Assembly: GCA_964639245.1 (NCBI GenBank)
Contig: CAZXCU010000004.1
Span: 62,001-126,000, forward strand
Reading direction: 5' to 3'
From: SB15 sp964639245
GTDB taxonomy: Bacteria > Chloroflexota > Anaerolineae > Aggregatilineales > J027
Length of the DNA stretch: 64,000 nucleotides
Part shown: piece after piece, positions 44,701 through 50,821 of the stretch
Layout: every line of letters begins with the position of its first letter
Numbering within the stretch: the stretch's first letter is position 1
Made by a program: the position numbers and the translations under genes
The notes under the pieces: generated by a model
The model's database searches: none
What the model was told of the DNA's origin: nothing
What the model saw: only the letters and a program-made list of their open reading frames with translations

Positions 44701-45522
44701 CAGTCCGAAATGGCCGTCCCGATGGTGGTGGGGGATGAATTAATCGGGGTGCTGAGTATTCAATCCAAGCAGTCAAATGATTTTGTGGATTCGGACATTT
44801 GGGTGATGGCAACGCTGGCAGATTTAACCGCAGTCGCAGTTCAAAATGCACGGCTCTATACCCAAGCGCAGGAACTCGCCGCATTAGAGGAACGCAACCG
44901 CCTTGCCCGTGAGCTGCACGATTCAGTGTCCCAAGCGCTATATGGGATTGCGCTCGGCGCACGCACCGCCCGTACCTTGTTGGAGCGCAACCCCGCCAAA
45001 CTGCACGAACCGTTGGATTATGTGCTGGCACTGGCGGAAGGCGGTCTCACAGAAATGCGAGCGCTGATTTTTGAACTCCGTCCCGAATCACTGGAAAACG
45101 AAGGGCTGATTAACGCGCTCTCCAAACAAGCGGCAGCGTTACAAGTGCGGCATGGGTTGAAAGTGGAAGTTGACCTGTGCAATGAACCGGATATTCCTCT
45201 GGATGTCAAAGAAACCTTGTACCGGATTGCCCGTGAAGGGTTGCACAACACCATCAAACACGCCCAAGCTACCCATGTGATTTTGCGAATCCAGCGCACA
45301 GAAACCGCCGTAACACTTGAAGTTTCGGACAATGGGTTAGGGTTTGAAGTCATGGACTCTTTTCCCGGTCATCTGGGCTTACAGTCCATGCGTGAACGCA
45401 CTTTACGCTTGAATGGCACGATTGAGGTGAAAAGCGCACCGGGCAAAGGCACTCATATTTTTGTTTCGATCCCGATTGATCCCAAACTGCGTACCCTCAC
45501 GATGAATCCGGTCAAACCCTGA
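41722..45522 (+). CDS. Giant cytoplasmic histidine kinase with about six GAF domains
   Basis: A 1266-residue soluble kinase with no membrane segments. About six GAF-like domains lie in a row (roughly 15-165, 190-345, 365-530, 545-690, 715-870 and 890-1050). Several are introduced by the repeated motif LLYAASNKLT or INTALSQAT. The last is the most canonical (LLDTVVELGRKNFDRYHMFVYL). Dimerisation and phosphoacceptor helices of the HisKA_3 type follow, with H1066 in ARELHDSVSQALYG. The ATPase has LYRIAREGLHNTIKHA (N box) and VSDNGLGFE. GAF domains sense small molecules, redox state or cyclic nucleotides; the ligands are unknown. It pairs with the regulator just upstream. Confidence 0.9.
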   Translation: MPQIGLFKDEIDILYTASNKLTQAATSVEQLEAVSDYARHNGATIGLLFHLASEEDYSIEVAAEWFTGEVQPLGVGLRGTLSIATARPDRPTLIQNLQEDTDLTPKTRDFFEEHHIRAVAILPLNNKGRWVGALLFGWSSTYLFDERDLRIFTALQQQIAPVTDSTRLFEQAQKRAHELEIAKSEIDLLYAASNKLTRAKTSDELLEAISDYAREHGAVAGLLIYGYGRAKEELSYGELVAEWTLGNFPQWGTGTVFPASQYITNVWKKNPDQPLLIADSKNDTQFNERMRLNAANRGIASSVFLPLNNQGRWVGLVIFNWNTPYQFSEHDFRMYQSLQQQAAAVIDAVRLGMDSQERAARAEHLVKINTALSQATNELEILDSLATYATQSGIYGMILNYVDYDEETDSADSYGVALYKDGKASYFEESDFKSVYLKDYGIQELWIHQPDRVLFIENISSDSRISPENRDELQNKIASRAMALMPLYSGRGYKGILTIFWDKPHRFTDEEKYIYTALMQPISSIIASRRAYLAEEAAREESQFLYRMSEAINAATSFKEILRAVEELDPEANLITLTAWENDDYEKASYLELLAALQRGEARTMTIGQRFKKEDFPITDTMPHNGVWVIEDILNDPRVDEVSADTWLALGTRAMLGTTLNLHNKWIGGLTFRSNNPRSYSKRTRRLMSNLKELVVAAYERIRLQAETEASRQQAEMLAQTNAALTLAKDETEILAAVMLLAECYGAAVASLAYVRGNFGEAKTIEIVAAHSASEGKIPLNSLPARHLHLDQLPILGLARQHPEIPIFVEDVFNDPRVEKARTLPQAEQWPAMIAIQLKTGDQWQGMLSVMWSELKRFTHEIRTMFKAVQPIVSAIVATRRAYLAERQRAHELETVAKVSAAASGILDVQELLDTVVELGRKNFDRYHMFVYLLDEKTGNLIQETGVKEKPLIVKVDCKTSLISHAACARKGMIVNDIQRTPDYDLTPMLPMAQSEMAVPMVVGDELIGVLSIQSKQSNDFVDSDIWVMATLADLTAVAVQNARLYTQAQELAALEERNRLARELHDSVSQALYGIALGARTARTLLERNPAKLHEPLDYVLALAEGGLTEMRALIFELRPESLENEGLINALSKQAAALQVRHGLKVEVDLCNEPDIPLDVKETLYRIAREGLHNTIKHAQATHVILRIQRTETAVTLEVSDNGLGFEVMDSFPGHLGLQSMRERTLRLNGTIEVKSAPGKGTHIFVSIPIDPKLRTLTMNPVKP

Positions 45523-45642
45523 GGTCTCCGTCTTTAGGCGGAGGTTGCCTATAAGCCAAAATTCGCACCGTAAAATCCGCCGAGTGTCACGCGAAAAAAA
45601 CGTTACCCTGCGCTTGAATCATACGTAGAGATGGAGGGAAAC
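45523..45642 (+). other. Leader and gap before the cytochrome gene
   Basis: A weak hairpin, TCTCCG with CGGAGG, follows the kinase stop and may attenuate transcription. A partial copy of the 17-base motif lies near 45573. I see no firm promoter, so the cytochrome may be partly cotranscribed with the kinase. Confidence 0.35.
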
Positions 45643-46092
45643 GTGAAAACAAAATTGGCACTCTTGATCATTTTAACGGCTTTGATGGTCGCAGCCTGTT
45701 CTGATGGTGACAAAAAAGAAGCGGCAGCTACCCCAGAATTGACTGCTGCCAGCAATTTGAACATCAGCTATGAAATTCCCGCAATGGGAGATGCTGAAAA
45801 AGGCGCTGAAATTTTCCAGAATGGAGCAAAGGGTGCGCCTGCGTGCAAAGCGTGTCATCAGACCGAAGCCAGCCCTCAGCCCAACCGTACCGCGCCGAAT
45901 CTGGCGGACGTTGGGGAACGTGCTAGCAGTCGTTTAGAGGGTTTTGCCGCACAGGAATACATCATGACGAGCATTTTGAATCCGAGTGCTTACGTGGTTG
46001 AGGGATATTCCGACATCATGTATCCCAACTATGCCGAGCATTTTTCGTCCGAAGATTTAGCGAATCTTATCGCTTATCTCTTAACTTTATAG
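45643..46092 (+). CDS. Single-heme cytochrome c lipoprotein
   Basis: A 149-residue exported electron carrier. The lipobox MVAAC (cysteine near residue 19) marks it as a lipoprotein to be processed by LspA. An acidic/Ala-rich linker is followed by one class I cytochrome c domain. The heme site CKACH lies near residue 70, and the axial methionine is probably in DIMYPNYAEHF. The C-terminal helix EDLANLIAYLLTL is typical. GTG 45643 was chosen over ATG 45631 because GGAGGG sits at the right distance from the GTG and the signal peptide starts there. It follows the two-component pair and precedes osmC. Confidence 0.88.
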   Translation: MKTKLALLIILTALMVAACSDGDKKEAAATPELTAASNLNISYEIPAMGDAEKGAEIFQNGAKGAPACKACHQTEASPQPNRTAPNLADVGERASSRLEGFAAQEYIMTSILNPSAYVVEGYSDIMYPNYAEHFSSEDLANLIAYLLTL

Positions 46093-46101
46093 GAAAAAAT
46101 C

Positions 46102-46557
46102 ATGGTCAGGTTAGCAAGTGCAGCCGTCACTTCACGGTTGTTTGGAATGCGCGGGCGGGCGGTGGTGACAGCCAAATCCCGTCATTTCATTGTGGATGCG
46201 CCGTTGGTGCTGGGTGGCCCGAACGAGGAAATTAACCCGATTGATATGCTGCTGGCTTCCATGGCGAGCCATGCCCTGTTTATCTGCGAAAAAGCCGCGC
46301 TGCAAATGAATTTGCCCATTGAGGGAATTTCGGTGACTGCAACAGGGGACTTTGACCCGCGTGGGGTGGCAGGCGAACCCGTTGACCCGGCGATTCGGTA
46401 CATTCGGGTACGTTTTTTTCTGCCGGGTTTGACCGATGAGCAGGCCAAAACACTCATCGAAATTTACAAAAAACGCTGTCCTATTTATACGACACTGGCG
46501 ATTGCGGTGCCAATTGAACTTAACACCGTGGTGAATGGGGTGAAAGTTGGCAGTTGA
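46102..46557 (+). CDS. OsmC/Ohr family protein
   Basis: A 151-residue protein of the peroxide-reducing OsmC/Ohr superfamily. The two conserved cysteines are in LFICEKAALQM (about residue 59) and KKRCPIYTTL (about 131), positions where OsmC-type thiol peroxidases have their catalytic pair. NPIDMLLASMASH matches the family helix before the first cysteine. It probably reduces organic hydroperoxides, which fits its place next to a cytochrome and a redox-type sensor kinase, although the neighbours do not prove this. Confidence 0.88.
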   Translation: MVRLASAAVTSRLFGMRGRAVVTAKSRHFIVDAPLVLGGPNEEINPIDMLLASMASHALFICEKAALQMNLPIEGISVTATGDFDPRGVAGEPVDPAIRYIRVRFFLPGLTDEQAKTLIEIYKKRCPIYTTLAIAVPIELNTVVNGVKVGS

Positions 46558-46571
46558 GACCGAAATCGCGC

Positions 46572-46611
46572 AAAAATAACCGCCGAGCCTCTCGAATAAG
46601 ACTCGGCGGTT
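46572..46611 (-). terminator. Terminator of the ZnuA-type gene
   Basis: AACCGCCGAG (46578-46587) pairs with CTCGGCGGTT (46602-46611). On the minus strand the stem is followed by ATTTTTG, so it ends the minus-strand transcript. It could also slow the converging osmC transcript. Confidence 0.75.
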
Positions 46612-46620
46612 GATGGAGAC

Positions 46621-47763
46621 TTATTCGCCGCTTAACGCAGTGGCAATGGTCTGGGCATTAGACCGCATGTAATCAAGATAGGTGCTGGCAGGTTCGCCCT
46701 CGGCACTGAGTGAATCGCTGTACAGGGTATAAAATTCCGCGCCTGTTTCATCCACCACTTGCTGGGCTAAATCCGCGCTGACGGTATTTTCCGCGAACAC
46801 CGCCGTAATTCCTTCGTCCAAAATCAGTTCAATCAACGCGGCAATTTCACCTGCACTGGGTTCCGCTAAGGTACTGCCACCGGGAATAACCGCGCCCGCA
46901 ATTTCAAAATCAAAGGTCGCCGCAAAATACCCCAGTGTTTCATGATTGGTTACTAAGACACGGTTTTCTTCAGGAATGGCTGCCAACAAGGGTTCAAGTT
47001 CCTCATGTTTGAGCGCTTCAAGTTGCTCAATATAGGCGGCGGCGTTGGCGGCATAGGCTTCTGCGCCTTCGGGATCCAATGCGCTTAACGTATCACGGAT
47101 AAACAGCGTCCACAGCACTACATTGTCTGGGTCTGTCCAGACATGCGGGTCACATGCCCCATGTTCATGTTCGCCTTCAGATTCTTCTTCCTCTTCTTCG
47201 TGTCCACATTCCACCGCGTAAAGCCGACCCATTTTTTCGGCGTGGGCATGTTCTTCACCTTCTTCATGGGCATGGTCTGCTGCTTCATTGCCATGCAGGG
47301 CGGCAAGTTCGGCGTAATGCGCGTCACATAGCACGGCTAGATCTGAATCAGCCATTTCCTCACTGTGCGATTCTTCACTGTGTTCTTCATCTTCTTCATG
47401 GTCATGTTCGCCAGAGAGAATCTCGATACATTGCGACGCAACAGCGATATTCATATCTTCACCCGCATTTTCAATAATTTCCATCAGGCTTTCTTCAAAA
47501 TTTGCGCCATTGATGAAAACAACATCCGCTTCGGCAAGGCTGGCGACTTCCTGCGGGGTGGGTTGGAAGGCGTGCGGGTCGGTGCCAAGTGGCATAAGCG
47601 AGGTAACTTCGGCGCGGTCTCCGGCAACATTTTGCACGACATCTGCCAGAATGGAGAAACTGGCAACCACCTGTAAAGAATCCTCTTGGGCAGTGACCGA
47701 AACGGGTGTCAGACTGGCAACTAACAACACAAAAACTCCCAGAGCATAAGCTATGCGCTGCAT
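46621..47763 (-). CDS. znuA: ZnuA/TroA-type metal-binding protein with His/Glu-rich loop
   Basis: A 380-residue exported metal-binding protein of ABC importers. Residues 1-25 are a signal peptide. Metal-site histidines are in GTDPHAFQPTP (about 62), CDPHVWTDP and TNHETLGYF, with an acidic ligand expected near AENTVSADL. Between about 115 and 205 a long insertion is packed with His, Glu and Asp in two clusters (HDHEEDEEHSEESHSEE, then HAHEEGEEHAHAEK). The charged loop is the mark of zinc-specific ZnuA, but it is longer than usual. ATG 47763 starts the signal peptide. No ATPase or permease is adjacent. A promoter and operator precede it. Confidence 0.9.
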   Translation of the reverse strand: MQRIAYALGVFVLLVASLTPVSVTAQEDSLQVVASFSILADVVQNVAGDRAEVTSLMPLGTDPHAFQPTPQEVASLAEADVVFINGANFEESLMEIIENAGEDMNIAVASQCIEILSGEHDHEEDEEHSEESHSEEMADSDLAVLCDAHYAELAALHGNEAADHAHEEGEEHAHAEKMGRLYAVECGHEEEEEESEGEHEHGACDPHVWTDPDNVVLWTLFIRDTLSALDPEGAEAYAANAAAYIEQLEALKHEELEPLLAAIPEENRVLVTNHETLGYFAATFDFEIAGAVIPGGSTLAEPSAGEIAALIELILDEGITAVFAENTVSADLAQQVVDETGAEFYTLYSDSLSAEGEPASTYLDYMRSNAQTIATALSGE

Positions 47764-47787
47764 CCTGCATCTCTCCTGAATCTTATA

Positions 47788-47806
47788 AACGATACTTTGT
47801 ATCATT
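47788..47806 (-). promoter_or_regulatory. Palindromic operator in front of znuA (Zur/Fur/DtxR type)
   Basis: AACGATACTTTGTATCATT is a 9-1-9 inverted repeat with seven of nine pairs matching. It covers the expected transcription start just downstream of the -10 box, which is where a metal-bound repressor would block the promoter. Which regulator binds is not shown by the sequence. Confidence 0.65.
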
Positions 47807-47810
47807 TGAG

Positions 47811-47839
47811 AGTATAGCGGCAGGGGTAGGTGTGGTCAA
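47811..47839 (-). promoter_or_regulatory. Sigma-70 promoter of znuA
   Basis: On the minus strand TTGACC (47839-47834) and TATACT (47816-47811) are separated by 17 bases. The start falls near 47804, inside the palindrome. Confidence 0.75.
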
Positions 47840-47879
47840 GACAGACAAAGGGTAGAATCGGAAAAAAGGAAACTGACCG

Positions 47880-48185
47880 ATGTTAATTGTGCATGTTTTT
47901 GTGCATGTAAAACCTGAATTTGTGGAAGCCTTCAAAAGCGCTACGCTTAAAAATGCCTCACAGAGTATACAAGAGGCAGGAATTGCCCGTTTTGATGTAG
48001 TGCAGCAGCTAGACGACCCCACCCGTTTTGTGCTGGTAGAAGTGTATAAAACAGACGATGCCCCCGCCGCCCACAAGGAAACCGCGCACTATCTCCAGTG
48101 GCGTGATGCCGTTGCGGAGATGATGGCAGAACCGCGCAGCAGCAGCAAATTTCAAAATGTTTTTCCCGATGAGCGTGGATGGTAA
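47880..48185 (+). CDS. Antibiotic biosynthesis monooxygenase (ABM) domain protein
   Basis: A 101-residue ferredoxin-like fold protein. LIVHVFVHVKPEFVEAFKSAT opens the first strand and helix. RFDVVQQLDDPTRFVLVEVYKT and AAHKETAHYLQWRDAV follow in the order of the ABM family, seen in small monooxygenases and LsrG-like isomerases. It is divergent from znuA across 116 bases. The substrate cannot be read from the sequence. Confidence 0.82.
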   Translation: MLIVHVFVHVKPEFVEAFKSATLKNASQSIQEAGIARFDVVQQLDDPTRFVLVEVYKTDDAPAAHKETAHYLQWRDAVAEMMAEPRSSSKFQNVFPDERGW

Positions 48186-48187
48186 AT

Positions 48188-48222
48188 AAAAAAATCCCCG
48201 TCCTGTTGTATGAGGGCGGGGA
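48188..48222 (-). terminator. Terminator of the small membrane protein gene
   Basis: TCCCCGTCC (48195-48203) pairs with GGGCGGGGA (48214-48222) with one mismatch. On the minus strand seven T follow the stem. It serves the minus-strand gene at 48239, and the hairpin also follows the ABM stop. Confidence 0.8.
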
Positions 48223-48238
48223 AAATGGATGGGAAAGG

Positions 48239-48436
48239 TTATGCGGCTTTTTTGTTGGCAGCATCTTGTTCAACTTCGGGCTGCACGGTTTTAAGGTCGG
48301 GTTTCATCTGACGGCGAAGTTCCGCTTCACGACGGGTCTGCCATTTGTCAATCAAAATTCCCAAAACTACCAGCATCACAACGGGAATACCAACGCGGAG
48401 GAGGAATAAGCCGGTCACTGTGAGGATTTCTAACAT
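48239..48436 (-). CDS. Small single-span membrane protein
   Basis: A 65-residue protein with one membrane helix (about residues 7-29) and a charged C-terminal tail. AGGAGATACGACA precedes the ATG and a strong terminator follows, so it is a genuine monocistronic gene. No known family. It is divergent from the redox-module sensor kinase. Confidence 0.65.
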   Translation of the reverse strand: MLEILTVTGLFLLRVGIPVVMLVVLGILIDKWQTRREAELRRQMKPDLKTVQPEVEQDAANKKAA

Positions 48437-48522
48437 TGTCGTATCTCCTGTAACTTTTCGTTTGTTGCTTACAGCATAGCATTCCCCACGCTGCGACTAA
48501 ATCCGATAAGTCCACTAGCTGA

Positions 48523-48542
48523 CATGGGGTGAATCCCCCATG
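48523..48542. promoter_or_regulatory. Palindrome upstream of the membrane sensor kinase
   Basis: CATGGGG (48523-48529) and CCCCATG (48536-48542) form a perfect 7-bp inverted repeat around TGAATC, in the divergent gap before the kinase at 48631. It may be an operator. A NarL-like heptamer (TACCTCT on the minus strand) lies nearer the start codon, near 48620. Confidence 0.4.
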
Positions 48543-48630
48543 AATCTGCGCGGTTTGTCTCCCATATCACATACCGTCTGTTACTACCCTCGCCCATCCC
48601 AATTTTGTACCTTAATACCAAGAGGTAAAG

Positions 48631-50136
48631 ATGTTCGATTGTCCGTGGGAACAGGTAATCGTTGCCATTTATTTTTTTTACGGCTTGGCCTTCTATTCGA
48701 TGGGGCTGGCGCTGCTGGTCGAATCGGGACGTTCCTCAGAACTTACCTTAGCCCGTCCGATTCGCCTGTTGGCAGGCTTTGGCTTGCTGCATGGGATTCA
48801 CGAATGGATTGATATGGCACGGCAAGGGGGGCAAGTCTGCCGGGATGTGGATGTACCCACATGGGTAACATGGCTGCAATTGGCATTGCTGGTCGTTTCG
48901 TTTTTGGGGTTGCTGGCCTTTGGCGAAAATTTACTCCAAACCACCTACCATTGGCGGTTTACCCTAGGTGCTTGGGGATTTTATATTTTTTCCAGTGTGG
49001 CAATTTATCTTGTTTACGGCCTCAATGACCAAACATGGCTGGCGGGGTTGGATGTCTTGGCACGATACATCATCGGGATTCCCGGCGCAATTTTCGCATG
49101 TTTAGCCTTGTGGCGGCAGCGTCCCATTTTTCGTGCTAGGGGGATGGACTCCTTTGCTCGCGATTTAACTGTCGCTGCCATTGCCCTCGCGTTGTACGGG
49201 GGGGTAGGCCAGTTGTTTGTTCAAAAAAGTGACATTTTCCCCTCCCAATATATCAACGCAGCCCTCTTTCAAAATATCACCGGATTCCCCATTCAGCTTT
49301 TACGGGCGGTTATGGCAATTTTTATTGCAGTGGCAATGATCCGGGTGCTGCGTTCGCTGGATGTTGAAAATGAGCAGCGTCTATTAGCCATTGAACAGGC
49401 CAAATTGGACGCAGAACAGCGTAGCCGTGAGGAACTTACCCGCTTAAATGCCCAATTACAACAACTCCATGCACGGCGGGGCGAACTGCTCCAACGAATT
49501 ACCGCAGCACAGGAATCCGAACGCCGGCGGATTGCCCGCGAATTGCATGATGGCACCGGCCAAGCGCTCACCGGCATGGCAATGGGCTTGCGGGGCATGG
49601 TGATGAGTCAATCGGAAAATGGGGCTTTGACACGGCGGTTAAGCGATTTAGAAAAAATGGCGACCAACGCTGTCGGCGAACTACGCCATCTTATCAACGA
49701 TTTACGCCCACCCCAGTTGGACGATATGGGGTTAGCGGCAGGGCTGCGCTGGCTTGCCGACACCTTTAACAGCCGTGGCACGCTGCATGTTGAACTTGAA
49801 ATTCACGGCACGCCCGTGCATCTACCGAACGAAGTTGAAACAACCCTGTTTCGGATTGCCCAAGAAGGGTTGACGAACATCACCAAACACGCCAAAGCGT
49901 TTCATGCGTGGATTAGCCTGAACTTTGACGAAACAATCACCTTGACAGTGCGGGATGATGGCATCGGCTTTGATGCAAGCGCCATGTTGAATGCCAAAAC
50001 CGGACAAACTTCATGGGGATTGGTGGGAATGCAGGAACGCGCCACGCTGATTAATGCCGTGTTGACCTTTGAATCTGCACCGGGCTGGGGAACGGTGCTG
50101 AAGATTCAACTGGATACGCACACGATTGGAGAATGA
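48631..50136 (+). CDS. Seven-helix membrane histidine kinase
   Basis: A 501-residue sensor. The first 245 residues contain seven membrane helices; the second includes FGLLHGIHEWIDM, whose histidines and acidic residue could bind a ligand or cofactor. A coiled-coil linker (about 245-290) joins a HisKA_3 domain with phosphoacceptor H306 in ARELHDGTGQALTG. The ATPase has LFRIAQEGLTNITKHA and VRDDGIGFD, then WGLVGMQERA. There is no large periplasmic domain, so the signal is probably sensed within the membrane. The regulator gene overlaps by 4 bases and the redox genes follow, which suggests it controls them. Confidence 0.92.
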   Translation: MFDCPWEQVIVAIYFFYGLAFYSMGLALLVESGRSSELTLARPIRLLAGFGLLHGIHEWIDMARQGGQVCRDVDVPTWVTWLQLALLVVSFLGLLAFGENLLQTTYHWRFTLGAWGFYIFSSVAIYLVYGLNDQTWLAGLDVLARYIIGIPGAIFACLALWRQRPIFRARGMDSFARDLTVAAIALALYGGVGQLFVQKSDIFPSQYINAALFQNITGFPIQLLRAVMAIFIAVAMIRVLRSLDVENEQRLLAIEQAKLDAEQRSREELTRLNAQLQQLHARRGELLQRITAAQESERRRIARELHDGTGQALTGMAMGLRGMVMSQSENGALTRRLSDLEKMATNAVGELRHLINDLRPPQLDDMGLAAGLRWLADTFNSRGTLHVELEIHGTPVHLPNEVETTLFRIAQEGLTNITKHAKAFHAWISLNFDETITLTVRDDGIGFDASAMLNAKTGQTSWGLVGMQERATLINAVLTFESAPGWGTVLKIQLDTHTIGE

Positions 50137-50801
50137 CCATGCCTATCCGAGTGTTGATTGTGGACGACCATGCAGTCGTGCGGGCGGGAATGAAAATGCT
50201 CATGGAAACCGACCCGGAGATTGATCTTGTGGGGGAATGTGAAAACGGCTTGGAAGGTTTAAATGCCTGTCGCACCCTCAAACCCCAAGTAGTGGTGATG
50301 GATGTCACTATGCCGGAAATGAACGGGGTGGATGCCACCCGTGCGATTAAAAAAGAAATGCCCGAAATCGCGGTTTTAACGCTGACCATCCATGAAGGGC
50401 CAGATTATTTCTTTCAGATGTTGCAAGCGGGTGCTTCGGGCTACGTTCCCAAACGGTCAGCGCCAGAAGAATTATTACGGGCGATTCATGTGGTGGCGGA
50501 AGGCAATGTGTTCCTTGAGCCACGCATCGCTAAGGATTTGGTTGCCGATTATTTGAGCCGCGTGGTGCAAGGCACCCCGGAACAGGTCAGCTATGACGGC
50601 CTGACGGAACGCGAACGGGAAGTCCTGACCTTGATTGCCGAGGACAAAACCAATCAGGACATCGCCAATCGGCTGGAAATTTCGGTCAAAACGGTGGAGC
50701 GTCATCGTGAAAACATTATGAACAAGCTCAATTTGCACACGCGCACCGAGCTTGTGAAGTACGCCATTCGTAAAGGTTTAATTTCACTCTCAGAAAGTTG
50801 A
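50133..50801 (+). CDS. NarL/FixJ-family response regulator of the redox module
   Basis: A 222-residue regulator with a receiver domain starting PIRVLIVDDHAVVRAGM, phosphorylation site D57 in VVVMDVTMPEMNG and switch lysine in GYVPKRS. The LuxR-type output domain has LTEREREVLTLIAEDKTNQDIA followed by SVKTVERHRENIMNKL. The start overlaps the kinase stop (ATGA); a second ATG two codons later is also possible. The multiheme cytochrome gene starts 20 bases after the stop, so the regulator probably sits in the operon it controls. Confidence 0.95.
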   Translation: MTMPIRVLIVDDHAVVRAGMKMLMETDPEIDLVGECENGLEGLNACRTLKPQVVVMDVTMPEMNGVDATRAIKKEMPEIAVLTLTIHEGPDYFFQMLQAGASGYVPKRSAPEELLRAIHVVAEGNVFLEPRIAKDLVADYLSRVVQGTPEQVSYDGLTEREREVLTLIAEDKTNQDIANRLEISVKTVERHRENIMNKLNLHTRTELVKYAIRKGLISLSES

Positions 50802-50821
50802 ACACACAGGAAGGTGTTCGT

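Noticed and set aside
47118..47477. Open frames on the strand opposite the znuA His/Glu-rich loop
   Set aside because: They are mirror images of the repetitive charged codons (Phe/Met/His-rich nonsense), with no ribosome sites.
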